A stretch of DNA of 32,271 bases from JBCBWG01 sp039186015 (GTDB lineage Bacteria > Pseudomonadota > Alphaproteobacteria > Rhizobiales > Hyphomicrobiaceae): positions 1 to 32,271 of the forward strand of contig JBCDAH010000049.1 of NCBI GenBank assembly GCA_039186015.1, read 5' to 3'. The position numbers and the translations under genes are program-made. Numbering within the stretch: the stretch's first letter is position 1; each line of letters begins with the position of its first letter. The notes below the pieces were generated by a model. That model was not told the DNA's origin and made no database searches. It saw nothing but the letters and a program-made list of their open reading frames with translations. Positions 15,552 to 23,493 of this stretch are shown here, one piece after another.

Positions 15552-15593
15552 ATGACCACGGCTTAGAACCAGTCCGTCGACGACGGAGACGCT

Positions 15594-17468
15594 CTATTCA
15601 TTGCGTTCGGCTTTACCCCGCCCGCGGATTTTATCTGGCAGCGCCGCTGCCGCGCCGAGCGTTCTTTGGAGGTTCTCCATAAGTGGGATGTCAACGCCCT
15701 GACGCTTCATGATGATGTACTGCTGCGCAAGGGATAGGACGTTGTTCCACGCCCAGTAGATGACCAATCCCGCTGGGAACGACGCCAACAGAAACGTAAA
15801 CAGCACCGGCATCCAGTTGAAGACTTGCTGCTGGATGGGATCGGGCTGCTGTGGGTTCAACTGCATTTGCAGCCACATCGTAATGCCCATCAGCAGTGGC
15901 CAAATGCCGAGGATCGGGAACCAGTCCGGCAACGTGTACGGCAGCAGTCCGAACAGATTAAAGATCGTCGTCGGGTCCGGCGCGGACAAATCGCTGATCC
16001 ATCCGACAAAAGGCGCGTGCCGCATATCGATGGAGATAAAGAGCACCTTATAGAGCGCAAAGAATACAGGGATCTGAATGAGGATCGGCAAACAGCCGGC
16101 GAGCGGATTGATCTTCTCGTTCTTGTACAGCTCCATGAGCTGTTTTTGCTGCTCCATCTTGTCGTCTTTGTACCGCGCGCGGATTTTCTCCATTTCCGGC
16201 TGCAGTTTCTTCATCTTCGCCATCGATTCATAGGACTTATTGGCGAACCAGAAGAACGCGGCTTTGACGATCACGGTAACGGCAAGGATCGCGAAGCCGA
16301 AGTTGCCAAGCAGACCATAGAGCCAGTTCAGCAGTCCGTGCAGCGGCTTGGTGATAAAGTAGAACCAGCCCCAGTCGATCATGAGTTCGAACTGACGAAT
16401 GCCGAATTGCGCCTCGTAGCTCTGGATAATCTCCACTTTCTTGGCGCCGACATAGAGGCGGTTCTGGTGAGACGCCTGCCCGCCCGGCGCAATCGATATC
16501 GCCTGCGACGCGAAGTTTGAAATGAACTGGCGAGAACTCCGTGGTGTGTCAGGTGGGGTCAGGTCGTCGAGGGTCGCGTTGAACGGCTTGGATTGATCGG
16601 GGATCAGCGCAGACGCCCAGTACTTGTCCGTGAAGCCGAGCCAACCGCCCGTAACATTCTCAAAGGTTTTGCGGCTGTTTTCTTCGGCAAGTTCTGAGTA
16701 GGTCACCTCGGTGAACCCGCCTTCGCCCAGGACGCCGATCAGACCTTCGTGCTGAATGAAAAAGCCTTCAATCGTCGGTACGCCGTATCGGTAGATCGCA
16801 CCCGACGGAAAAAGGGCGACCGCTTCGCCCGTGTTGTTTTCGACCGTGTCGACGACTGTGAACAGATAATCCTTGTCGATCGATATCTTACGCTTGAACG
16901 TCAAGCCGGCGTCGTTCGTCCATGACAGTTCAAGTGGTTGGTTGGGCGTCAGGCGATCACCGCTGCTGACCGTCCAGACGGTGTCGCTGCCAGGCAAGGT
17001 TGTCTTCGCGCCAGCAGGTGCCCGCCAGTTGAACTCCGCAAAATAGGGCTGGGGCGAATTGTCGGGCGAAAACAGGATCACGCGAGGGCTCTTTGGATCC
17101 GGTTGCTCGTGATACTTCACCAGCGTGATGTCGTCGATCCGGCCACCCTTGAGATTGATCGATCCGATGATGGATGGCGTCTCGATCGGAACGCGCTTTG
17201 TTGTTGCCAGAGCGGCATCCCGCGTCAGTGCAATCCGGAGACGGTTTGGTGCCACATTCGGGGCCGGCGTCCCTGCTGGACCGGCTTGCGGCCCCTGCAC
17301 GCCGGTTGCGTTGCTTGTTTCCTGCTGTTGCCGCTGCTGTTGAAGACGCTTTTGTTCTTCGTACTTCGGTCCCGCATACAACAGTTGCCACGCCAGCAGC
17401 ACAGCTACAGACAGCGCGATGGCAGCAATCGTGTTCCGCGTTTGCTCTGGGTCCTGCTGTTGCATCAT
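15594..17468 (-). CDS. yidC: Membrane protein insertase YidC
   Basis: 624 residues, typical of the Gram-negative form. An N-terminal helix (about 12-31, TIAAIALSVAVLLAWQLLY) is followed by a Gln-rich segment, a large periplasmic beta-sandwich domain to about residue 360, and the conserved five-helix insertase core (from about WGWFYFITKPLHGLLNWLYG to WNNVLSLAQQYIIM). The cytoplasmic hairpin KMKKLQPEMEKIRARYKDDK is clear. YidC inserts and folds inner-membrane proteins with or without SecYEG. It lies between rnpA (115 bases upstream) and engB. No yidD gene is found in the gap after rnpA. Two adjacent ATG codons begin the frame; the first was taken. Confidence 0.97.
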   Translation of the reverse strand: MMQQQDPEQTRNTIAAIALSVAVLLAWQLLYAGPKYEEQKRLQQQRQQQETSNATGVQGPQAGPAGTPAPNVAPNRLRIALTRDAALATTKRVPIETPSIIGSINLKGGRIDDITLVKYHEQPDPKSPRVILFSPDNSPQPYFAEFNWRAPAGAKTTLPGSDTVWTVSSGDRLTPNQPLELSWTNDAGLTFKRKISIDKDYLFTVVDTVENNTGEAVALFPSGAIYRYGVPTIEGFFIQHEGLIGVLGEGGFTEVTYSELAEENSRKTFENVTGGWLGFTDKYWASALIPDQSKPFNATLDDLTPPDTPRSSRQFISNFASQAISIAPGGQASHQNRLYVGAKKVEIIQSYEAQFGIRQFELMIDWGWFYFITKPLHGLLNWLYGLLGNFGFAILAVTVIVKAAFFWFANKSYESMAKMKKLQPEMEKIRARYKDDKMEQQKQLMELYKNEKINPLAGCLPILIQIPVFFALYKVLFISIDMRHAPFVGWISDLSAPDPTTIFNLFGLLPYTLPDWFPILGIWPLLMGITMWLQMQLNPQQPDPIQQQVFNWMPVLFTFLLASFPAGLVIYWAWNNVLSLAQQYIIMKRQGVDIPLMENLQRTLGAAAALPDKIRGRGKAERNE

Positions 17469-17583
17469 GTGTGTTTCTCGTTCGGCGGTTGGCGTGGGCC
17501 GATTGCTGGTCGCGATTGTCGGCGCGTTTGACGGACAAGTGGGCTCTTTGCCCGGTTTTGCTAGATCGCGAAAGTCAGAGTTG

Positions 17584-17943
17584 TCACTGGCGTTGCGATG
17601 CGGCGCGTCTGATCCGCCTCAGAGCGCGCTCAATATGTCCCAGCAACTGGTGATAAGGCGTGTCAAACGCGGCGTTTCTCGCCACAACGACATAATCAAA
17701 GCCTGGTAGGGCAAAATCGTCAGCCAGCTCTGCAATCGCGGCCTTTAGCCGCCTGCGGATCCGGTTGCGGCGTACGGCGTGGCCGAGCTTTTTCGTCACC
17801 GTAAATCCAAATCGGGCACCTGATGCTTCAACACTGCTGGCCGGTTGGCGGGGTTTGGCCTCAATAACGCAAACGGGGGTCGCACAGCGCTGACCGCCGC
17901 GTAGTCTGAGGAAATCTCGTCGGCTTTTGAGCGTTTCGACCAT
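17584..17943 (-). CDS. rnpA: Ribonuclease P protein component RnpA
   Basis: 119 residues. The RNase P protein signature is visible as RFGFTVTKKLGHAVRRNRIRRRLKAA, including the RNR box that contacts RNase P RNA, followed by DYVVVARNAAFDTPYHQL. It is the basic protein subunit that aids 5' processing of tRNA precursors. The frame is open far upstream, through the rpmH region in another frame, but ATG at 17943 is preferred because GAGGTGCTC precedes it and the sequence then begins with METLKSRRDFLRL-like family text (MVETLKSRRDF). The gene starts 67 bases after rpmH, as expected. Confidence 0.94.
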   Translation of the reverse strand: MVETLKSRRDFLRLRGGQRCATPVCVIEAKPRQPASSVEASGARFGFTVTKKLGHAVRRNRIRRRLKAAIAELADDFALPGFDYVVVARNAAFDTPYHQLLGHIERALRRIRRAASQRQ

Positions 17944-18010
17944 GAGCACCTCGCCCACGGCGACCGTTGGCAGACGCAGACCTATCGCAGGTTTGAGATG
18001 GCCGTCATTG

Positions 18011-18145
18011 CTAGGCTGACAGACGCTTCCGGCCCTTGGCCCGGCGCCGAGCGAGCACACGAAGACCGCCCTTTGATGACAGACGCTTACGAAAGCCATG
18101 GCGCCGTTTCCGGACAAGGCGGCTTGGCTGATAGGTGCGTTTCAC
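18011..18145 (-). CDS. rpmH: 50S ribosomal protein L34
   Basis: A 44-residue, extremely basic protein beginning MKRTYQPSRLVRKRRHGF and ending GRKRLSA, which is the L34 consensus throughout. The start codon is GTG at 18143-18145 and a GGGGA ribosome site lies six bases upstream; the TAG stop is at 18011-18013. The short length and non-ATG start make it easy to overlook. It heads the rpmH-rnpA-yidC-engB run and sits 78 bases downstream of a near-consensus promoter. L34 is part of the large subunit near the tunnel region of 23S rRNA domain. Confidence 0.97.
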   Translation of the reverse strand: MKRTYQPSRLVRKRRHGFRKRLSSKGGLRVLARRRAKGRKRLSA

Positions 18146-18222
18146 AATGAGTCCCCACGGGTAACGCCCGACGCCGGAACATTTCCGGTGCCGGTCGAGA
18201 ATAAATTGGCGCGAGTTTGCGG

Positions 18223-18251
18223 TGTATATGTCTGGACCAACTGGAAGTCAA
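18223..18251 (-). promoter_or_regulatory. Sigma-70-type promoter of rpmH operon
   Basis: On the minus strand TTGACT (18246-18251) and TATACA (18223-18228) are separated by exactly 17 bases, close to the TTGACA/TATAAT consensus. The predicted start near 18216 gives a leader of about 70 bases. The leader contains the short palindrome CCGGAACATTTCCGG (18174-18188), about 30 bases before the rpmH start codon, which might affect translation or transcription. Confidence 0.8.
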
Positions 18252-18357
18252 CGCCGACCGCTATCTGACGACCGAGGTCACAAGCGTTCAACAATGCTCT
18301 GAAACAATCACAGCTCGTTGAGACCCCATTCCTTTTCACGGCCACCCTGCGCAGGTT

Positions 18358-18371
18358 CGCCGTGCACGGCG
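18358..18371. repeat. 14-base perfect palindrome upstream of DUF547 gene
   Basis: CGCCGTGCACGGCG is a perfect palindrome 69 bases before the DUF547 start codon and about 107 bases upstream of the rpmH promoter on the other strand. It lies in a divergent intergenic region and could be an operator for either gene, but a chance GC-rich palindrome is possible. Confidence 0.35.
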
Positions 18372-18439
18372 CGTCGTGTCGCAAGCGCTGCGCGAGGGCG
18401 AAATTCGATACGCAACCAATGATCAAGTGAGAGATTATC

Positions 18440-19330
18440 ATGACGACGACCGCAATAACGCCGGCAGCGGCCCGGGGCTGGATGAAACGCGCAGTCGCGG
18501 GCTTGGTGGCCGCAGCATTAACGGCAGTCTCGACGGTGCCCGCGCTGGCAGATTTCTCAATGTTCGCGAAGCATACGCCGGACGCCACAACGGTCGTCGA
18601 TCACTCGGCTTGGGACAAGCTTCTGAAAAGTCATATCAAGCCCGACGGTGCCGGGATCAATCGTCTCGATTATGCGGGCTTCAAAGCGAATGGCCACAAG
18701 CAACTCAAGGCTTATGTCGCCTCGCTAGAGGGCGTTGATCCGACAACGCTGAATCGGACGGAGCAATTCGCCTACTGGGCAAACCTATACAACGCTAAAA
18801 CGATCGACGTGGTGCTGGATGCTTATCCCGTCGACTCAATCCGTAAAATCTCGATCAACGAAGGGGTGCTTGGGTTTTTCAAGAAGGCTGCCGGACTGGC
18901 CGGGCCATGGAAGGCCAAGGTCGTTACGGTCAACGGTACGAAACTTAGCCTCGATAATGTTGAACACGACATCATGCGCAAAGTGTTTCAGGACCCACGC
19001 GTCCATTACGCTGTAAACTGTGCATCGGTCGGTTGCCCGAATCTGCGATTGAACGCATTCACCTCGGCAAACCTTGAGACGGAGCTCGAAGCTGGCGCGC
19101 GCGCGTACGTCAATCATCCTCGCGGGTTCCGGGTCAATGATGATGGAACGGTGGTTGCGTCCTCCATTTACTCCTGGTTCCAGGTTGATTTCGGTGGAAC
19201 TCCGGCTGCCGTACTTGAGCACGCGCGCAAATACGCTTCCGCTGAGCTGAAAGCGAAGTTGGACGGCAAAACGCAGATTGCGAGCTTCGAGTACGACTGG
19301 GCGCTCAACGACGTTTCACCAACCAACTGA
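18440..19330 (+). CDS. Exported DUF547-domain protein
   Basis: 296 residues. A signal peptide is clear: Met/Lys-Arg start, hydrophobic core, and ALA before D38, so it should be periplasmic. The DUF547 domain shows EQFAYWANLYNAKTIDVVLD (about 108-127), the LDNVEHDIMR segment with H176, and the conserved YAVNCASVGCPNLR with C194 and C199. The two cysteines and histidine recall a thiol or papain-like site, but the family has no established reaction that I can name. GAGAG ten bases upstream supports the ATG. The TVP38 membrane protein gene follows after 35 bases and two further genes continue the cluster, so a joint envelope role is likely. Function otherwise unknown. Confidence 0.88.
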   Translation: MTTTAITPAAARGWMKRAVAGLVAAALTAVSTVPALADFSMFAKHTPDATTVVDHSAWDKLLKSHIKPDGAGINRLDYAGFKANGHKQLKAYVASLEGVDPTTLNRTEQFAYWANLYNAKTIDVVLDAYPVDSIRKISINEGVLGFFKKAAGLAGPWKAKVVTVNGTKLSLDNVEHDIMRKVFQDPRVHYAVNCASVGCPNLRLNAFTSANLETELEAGARAYVNHPRGFRVNDDGTVVASSIYSWFQVDFGGTPAAVLEHARKYASAELKAKLDGKTQIASFEYDWALNDVSPTN

Positions 19331-19365
19331 TCCCGACACCAGAATTGATATTCGGAGCGAGTACG

Positions 19366-20181
19366 ATGACGACGGAAACATCAGCGACGGCCCGAGACGG
19401 TGTCGCAAAGAAAGGCGGCGGCATCACGCGCTGGCTGCCGCTGGCTGCAATTCTGGGCTTGATGGCTCTCGCCTTCGGGATGGGCTGGCACAAGTACCTT
19501 TCGCTGCAGGCCATTGGTGAGAACTACGCCGGCATGCAGGCGTTTATCTCGGGCAACTTTGCTTTGGCACTGCTCGCCTACATGGCAGCATACATTGTTG
19601 TTGTTGCACTTTCGCTGCCGGGCGGCCTGTTTATGACGCTCCTTGGCGGCCTCTTGTTTGGCCCAGTAATCGGCATACCGGCGACCGTCATTGCGGCCAC
19701 AATCGGCGCGACCCTGATCTTTCTCGTCGCCAAAAGTTCATTGGGCGAGGCGCTCGCAGCGAAAGCCGGCCCCTGGATTGAGAAGCTGCGCGCCGGCTTT
19801 CAGGAGAACGCGCTTAGCTACATGCTTTTCCTGCGGCTCGTACCGGCGTTCCCATTCGTTGTGGTGAACCTGGCTCCGGCGATCCTCGGCGTGCCGCTGC
19901 GCACCTACGTGTTCGGAACACTGTTTGGGATTATCCCGGGCACGGCGGCCTACACACTTGTCGGAGCCAGCTTGGGCGCGCCGCTGGAGGCGGAGAATGC
20001 GCGGTATGCGGCTTGCGTCGCTTCAAACGGTGCTGAAGCGTGCACTTACGCGATTGATTTGTCGCAACTCGTCAGTCGCGAGCTCATCTTCGCCGGGATT
20101 GCACTTGGCGTTGTCGCGCTCATTCCCGTTGGCATCAATTGGTTCAAGAAGCGGAGCGGTTCCAATGCAAAAGCTCAATGA
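19366..20181 (+). CDS. TVP38/TMEM64 (VTT/DedA-like) membrane protein
   Basis: 271 residues with about six hydrophobic segments (near 24-41, 66-86, 90-123, 157-178, 183-203, 240-258). The VTT/SNARE-associated core is visible as LPGGLFMTLLGGLLFGP, GATLIFLVAKSSLGEAL and FLRLVPAFPFVVVNLAPAILGV, with the conserved RxxP before a re-entrant-type loop. The family (DedA, TMEM41B, VMP1 relatives) includes lipid scramblases and flippases of the bacterial inner membrane. The frame opens earlier with TTG at 19345; ATG at 19366 is preferred because GGAG lies nine bases before it. The oxidoreductase gene begins inside its last 17 bases, so the two are translationally coupled. Similar proteins are known fused to such oxidoreductases in other bacteria (from memory). 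Confidence 0.9.
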   Translation: MTTETSATARDGVAKKGGGITRWLPLAAILGLMALAFGMGWHKYLSLQAIGENYAGMQAFISGNFALALLAYMAAYIVVVALSLPGGLFMTLLGGLLFGPVIGIPATVIAATIGATLIFLVAKSSLGEALAAKAGPWIEKLRAGFQENALSYMLFLRLVPAFPFVVVNLAPAILGVPLRTYVFGTLFGIIPGTAAYTLVGASLGAPLEAENARYAACVASNGAEACTYAIDLSQLVSRELIFAGIALGVVALIPVGINWFKKRSGSNAKAQ

Positions 20182-21634
20182 ACAAGCCAAAGCCGGTAGC
20201 GGAACTGGCGCGGATACGAACCTGAAGTGCGATATCCTGGTGATCGGCGCCGGATCGGGTGGATTGTCCGTCGCAGCCGCCGCCGCAGCATTCGGTGTCG
20301 ACGTTATCCTGCTTGAAAAGCACAAGATGGGTGGCGATTGCCTGAACTACGGCTGCGTTCCATCCAAGGCGCTGATTGCTGCCGGCAAGCAAGCCCACAC
20401 CATGCGGACGGACAAAGGGTTTGGTATTGCGCCAGTTGAGCCTGAAATCGACTTCGCGGCCGTCAACGCCCATGTCCAAAGTGTGATTGCCGCGATTGAG
20501 CCAAATGACTCAGTGGAGCGGTTTACGGGGCTGGGTGTACGCGTCATTCAAGCGGCCGGACGGTTTATCGACGCGAAAACGGTCGAGGCCGGTGAGCACA
20601 AGATACAAGCCCGACGCACCGTCATTGCGACGGGATCTTCACCGCTTGTACCGCCGATCGCCGGTCTTGCGGATGTTCCGTACTTCACCAACGAGACGCT
20701 GTTCGACAACACCGAAAAGCTCGATCACCTGATCATTGTTGGCGGCGGCCCGATCGGTATGGAGCTGGCTCAGGCCCACCGGCGGCTGGGCAGTCGGGTA
20801 ACGGTTCTCGAAGCTGCAAAGGCGATGGGCAAGGATGATCCGGAACTGGCGAAGGTGGTTCTAGACGCGTTGCGCGACGAAGGCGTCGACGTGCGGGAAG
20901 GCGCCACGGTGGCGCGGGTCGGCGGCACTGCCGGCAACATCGAGGTCACCGTCGCGCATGAGAACGGTGAGGAGGTTGTGACCGGCTCTCACATTCTCGT
21001 CGCGGCAGGCCGCAAACCGAACGTTGAGGGGCTCAACCTCGAAGCAGCCGGGATTACCTACGACAAGCGCGGCATTAAGGTGAACGAATCACTGGTGACA
21101 TCCAACAAGCGTGTGTTTGCGATTGGCGATTGCATTGGCGGCTTACAGTTCACACATGTTGCGAACTACCACGCCGGACTGGTTATCCGGCAGGCATTAT
21201 TCAAAATGCCCGTAAAGGCCAATGCCGGGATCGTCCCATGGGTCACGTTTACGGACCCGGAGCTTGCGCACGTGGGGCTGACCGAGGCAGAGGCTAAGGC
21301 GAAGCTCGGAGACGTCCGCGTTTTGCGCTGGCCCTATCACGAGAACGATCGGGCCCAGGCTGAGCATCAGACAACCGGTTTCGTTAAGGTTGTGACGGAT
21401 AAGAAGGGCCGCATTCTCGGTGCATCTATCGTGGGCCACAATGCTGGCGAACTGATCCAGATGTGGTCACTCGCGATCTCGCAGAAGCTGAAGATTAAGG
21501 CAATGATGGACTGGATTTCACCTTATCCGACGCTGTCTGAGGTCAACAAACGCGCAGCTTACCGTTATTATGTGAATGCCGCCAGCAGCAAAGCGGTCCG
21601 CTCAGTTATCGGCTTTTTGCGAAAGCTCGGCTGA
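20165..21634 (+). CDS. MerA/Lpd-like FAD-dependent pyridine nucleotide-disulfide oxidoreductase
   Basis: 489 residues of the class I flavin disulfide reductase family. FAD motif IGAGSGG (27-33), redox pair C59 and C64 in GGDCLNYGCVPSKA, NAD(P) motif GGGPIG (193-198), second FAD motif FAIGDCIGG (about 319-326) and the dimerisation domain from about 355. The position of the catalytic His in dihydrolipoamide dehydrogenase (HPTxxE) is Tyr454 here, with Glu459 kept. The C-terminal Cys pair of mercuric reductase is absent. It is therefore neither an ordinary Lpd nor a true MerA; the electron acceptor is unknown. ATG at 20165 overlaps the TVP38 gene and is preceded by GGAG. No lipoyl or other ketoacid dehydrogenase genes are nearby. 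Confidence 0.9.
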   Translation: MQKLNEQAKAGSGTGADTNLKCDILVIGAGSGGLSVAAAAAAFGVDVILLEKHKMGGDCLNYGCVPSKALIAAGKQAHTMRTDKGFGIAPVEPEIDFAAVNAHVQSVIAAIEPNDSVERFTGLGVRVIQAAGRFIDAKTVEAGEHKIQARRTVIATGSSPLVPPIAGLADVPYFTNETLFDNTEKLDHLIIVGGGPIGMELAQAHRRLGSRVTVLEAAKAMGKDDPELAKVVLDALRDEGVDVREGATVARVGGTAGNIEVTVAHENGEEVVTGSHILVAAGRKPNVEGLNLEAAGITYDKRGIKVNESLVTSNKRVFAIGDCIGGLQFTHVANYHAGLVIRQALFKMPVKANAGIVPWVTFTDPELAHVGLTEAEAKAKLGDVRVLRWPYHENDRAQAEHQTTGFVKVVTDKKGRILGASIVGHNAGELIQMWSLAISQKLKIKAMMDWISPYPTLSEVNKRAAYRYYVNAASSKAVRSVIGFLRKLG

Positions 21635-21683
21635 GCAGACCGACGCGGGATGGCGGCTTGCACTGTACCTCGGTACCTCGGAG

Positions 21684-23267
21684 ATGACCCTGCAAGACTC
21701 CACTCGCCATTTTCTGAAACACTTTCGCCCGGCGCGCATGCGCGTCCGCGCTGAGCGCGTGGCACGTTGCCTCGTCCACGACATGCCGAGTGCTGTGACC
21801 AGGACTGGGGAACAGGTAAGAGACGGGGTGGCGAGGCGAGAGGCGTTACAGCTTGGCCTGCCCGGCAAACTTCTGCTTTTGACGTTGGCCTTCGTCATGT
21901 TGGCCGAGATTCTGATTTTCGTGCCGTCCATTGCCAACTTCCGGGTCAATTGGCTGCAAGACCGTCTCGTTGCCGCCCGATTAGCCTCCTTGGCTGCAAC
22001 AGCTGCCGAGGGTGGCGAGGTGCCGTCGGCTCTGCGTCAGGAGTTGTTGCGGAGCGCAGGCGTTCAGGCGATTGCGGTCAAACAGGAACGCGTGCGCCGG
22101 ATGATCCTGCCCGCCGATCAGCCGTTGGTGATCGATGCCAGCTTTGACTTGCGCCAGCTTCCCGCCGACTCCGCGTTCGCTTCAATCGGCAAACGCCTCG
22201 CACTCATTCGCGACGCCCTCTACGTTTTCATCGCGCCGAACGGGCGCATGATACGGGCCTACGGGCAGACCAATCCCGCCGAACGACCAGACGACGTTGT
22301 CGAAGTCGTTCTCGACGAGGATTCGCTCTGCGAGGCCATGATTGATCACGCGTTGAATATTCTCATTCTTTCCGTGATCATATCCTTGATCACGGCAACG
22401 CTCGTTTACATCGCGCTAAGCCGCGTCCTCGTGAACCCGATGCTGGCGCTGTCGCGGAACATGGTCACGTTCGGCGAGAATCCCGAAGATCATGACCGCA
22501 TCATCAAGCCATCCGGGCGCGGTGATGAAATCGGCATTGCAGAGCGCGAGTTGGCGCAAATGCAGACGCAACTCAATCAAGCGCTCAATCAGAAGAACCG
22601 CCTGGCTCAGCTTGGCCTGGCGGTCTCGAAGATCAACCACGATCTGCGGAACATGCTGGCAAGCGCACAACTCTTGTCCGATCGGCTTGGTATGTTGCCC
22701 GATCCAACCGTGCAGCGATTTGCGCCGAAGCTTGTTGCCTCGCTCGATCGGGCCATCAATTTCTGCAACGACACGCTCAAGTTCGGTCGGGCGGAGGAAG
22801 CTGCGCCGCGCCGCAGTGTTTTTCCGCTCATTCCGCTGGTTCGCGAAGTCGCCGACGGGCTGCAGCTGCCGCGTGAGCACGTCGCCTGGGTGATCGACAT
22901 CCCGGAGGGTCTCAGTATTGACGCGGACAGGGAGCATTTATTCCGAATACTGAATAACATTGTCCGAAATGCCGTTGACGCGTTGGAACAGCAACCAAAT
23001 GACGACGGTCGGATTACAGTGTCCGCGACGAGATCGGGGCGAGAGACGCTCGTGCGTGTGGTCGACAATGGGCCGGGCGTACCTGAGAAGGCGCGAAAGA
23101 ACCTCTTCATGGCGTTTCAAGGCAACGTGCGGCCTGGGGGAACGGGTCTTGGACTCGCCATCTCAGCGGAACTCGTCCGCGCGCATGGCGGTCGGATTGA
23201 GCTGAAAAACGGGCATGGTGGCGCTGTTTTTGAGATCACCGTTCCGGACCGCAGCCGGGCCGACTGA
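21684..23267 (+). CDS. Membrane sensor histidine kinase (orphan)
   Basis: Two membrane helices (about 62-82 and 223-248 from this start) flank a periplasmic sensor region of about 140 residues. A HAMP linker follows, then an H-box reading LAVSKINHDLRNMLAS with phospho-acceptor H319. The ATPase lobe has the N-box NNIVRNAVDAL, G1 VDNGPGVP, F-box NLFMAF and G2 GGTGLGLAIS. The NHDLRN H-box differs from the common SHELRTP. No response regulator gene is nearby, so its partner is elsewhere. The start is uncertain: 21684 was taken, but ATG at 21738 or 21783 also fit, none has a well-spaced ribosome site, and the frame is open back to 21576 inside the previous gene. Downstream of the oxidoreductase by about 50 bases, it probably belongs to the same cluster. 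Confidence 0.87.
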   Translation: MTLQDSTRHFLKHFRPARMRVRAERVARCLVHDMPSAVTRTGEQVRDGVARREALQLGLPGKLLLLTLAFVMLAEILIFVPSIANFRVNWLQDRLVAARLASLAATAAEGGEVPSALRQELLRSAGVQAIAVKQERVRRMILPADQPLVIDASFDLRQLPADSAFASIGKRLALIRDALYVFIAPNGRMIRAYGQTNPAERPDDVVEVVLDEDSLCEAMIDHALNILILSVIISLITATLVYIALSRVLVNPMLALSRNMVTFGENPEDHDRIIKPSGRGDEIGIAERELAQMQTQLNQALNQKNRLAQLGLAVSKINHDLRNMLASAQLLSDRLGMLPDPTVQRFAPKLVASLDRAINFCNDTLKFGRAEEAAPRRSVFPLIPLVREVADGLQLPREHVAWVIDIPEGLSIDADREHLFRILNNIVRNAVDALEQQPNDDGRITVSATRSGRETLVRVVDNGPGVPEKARKNLFMAFQGNVRPGGTGLGLAISAELVRAHGGRIELKNGHGGAVFEITVPDRSRAD

Positions 23268-23493
23268 TCTCGGTCGTCCTGGCGACGTCTGAGAGGTCCG
23301 AAAAGTCCGGGGCATGGGCACCGGCCGGTAAATCGGCAAACAACAACGCTTTCGGCCCAAAAAGTCTCGACAGCGTGCCCGCGAACCGCTATTCGGCGGG
23401 CTCCACGTTACTTGCCGCGACGCACGAGCCGCGCCCCTTTGGGATTTTGGGCACGCAGCTCCTCTGCCGCCTTGAGCAAAAGGAAAACCAAGA

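Noticed and set aside
18146..18439. Replication origin near rpmH
   Set aside because: In some bacteria rpmH borders dnaA and oriC, but no DnaA boxes or dnaA gene are seen here; alphaproteobacterial origins usually lie elsewhere.
20165..21634. True mercuric reductase or dihydrolipoamide dehydrogenase
   Set aside because: There is no C-terminal Cys pair, no HMA domain, no mer genes and no catalytic His, and no ketoacid dehydrogenase genes are near.
23411..23493. Minus-strand frame ending AAEELRAQNPKGARLVRRGK before rplS
   Set aside because: It looks protein-like at the C-terminus but has no start codon, is cut by a stop just upstream, and overlaps the rplS leader.
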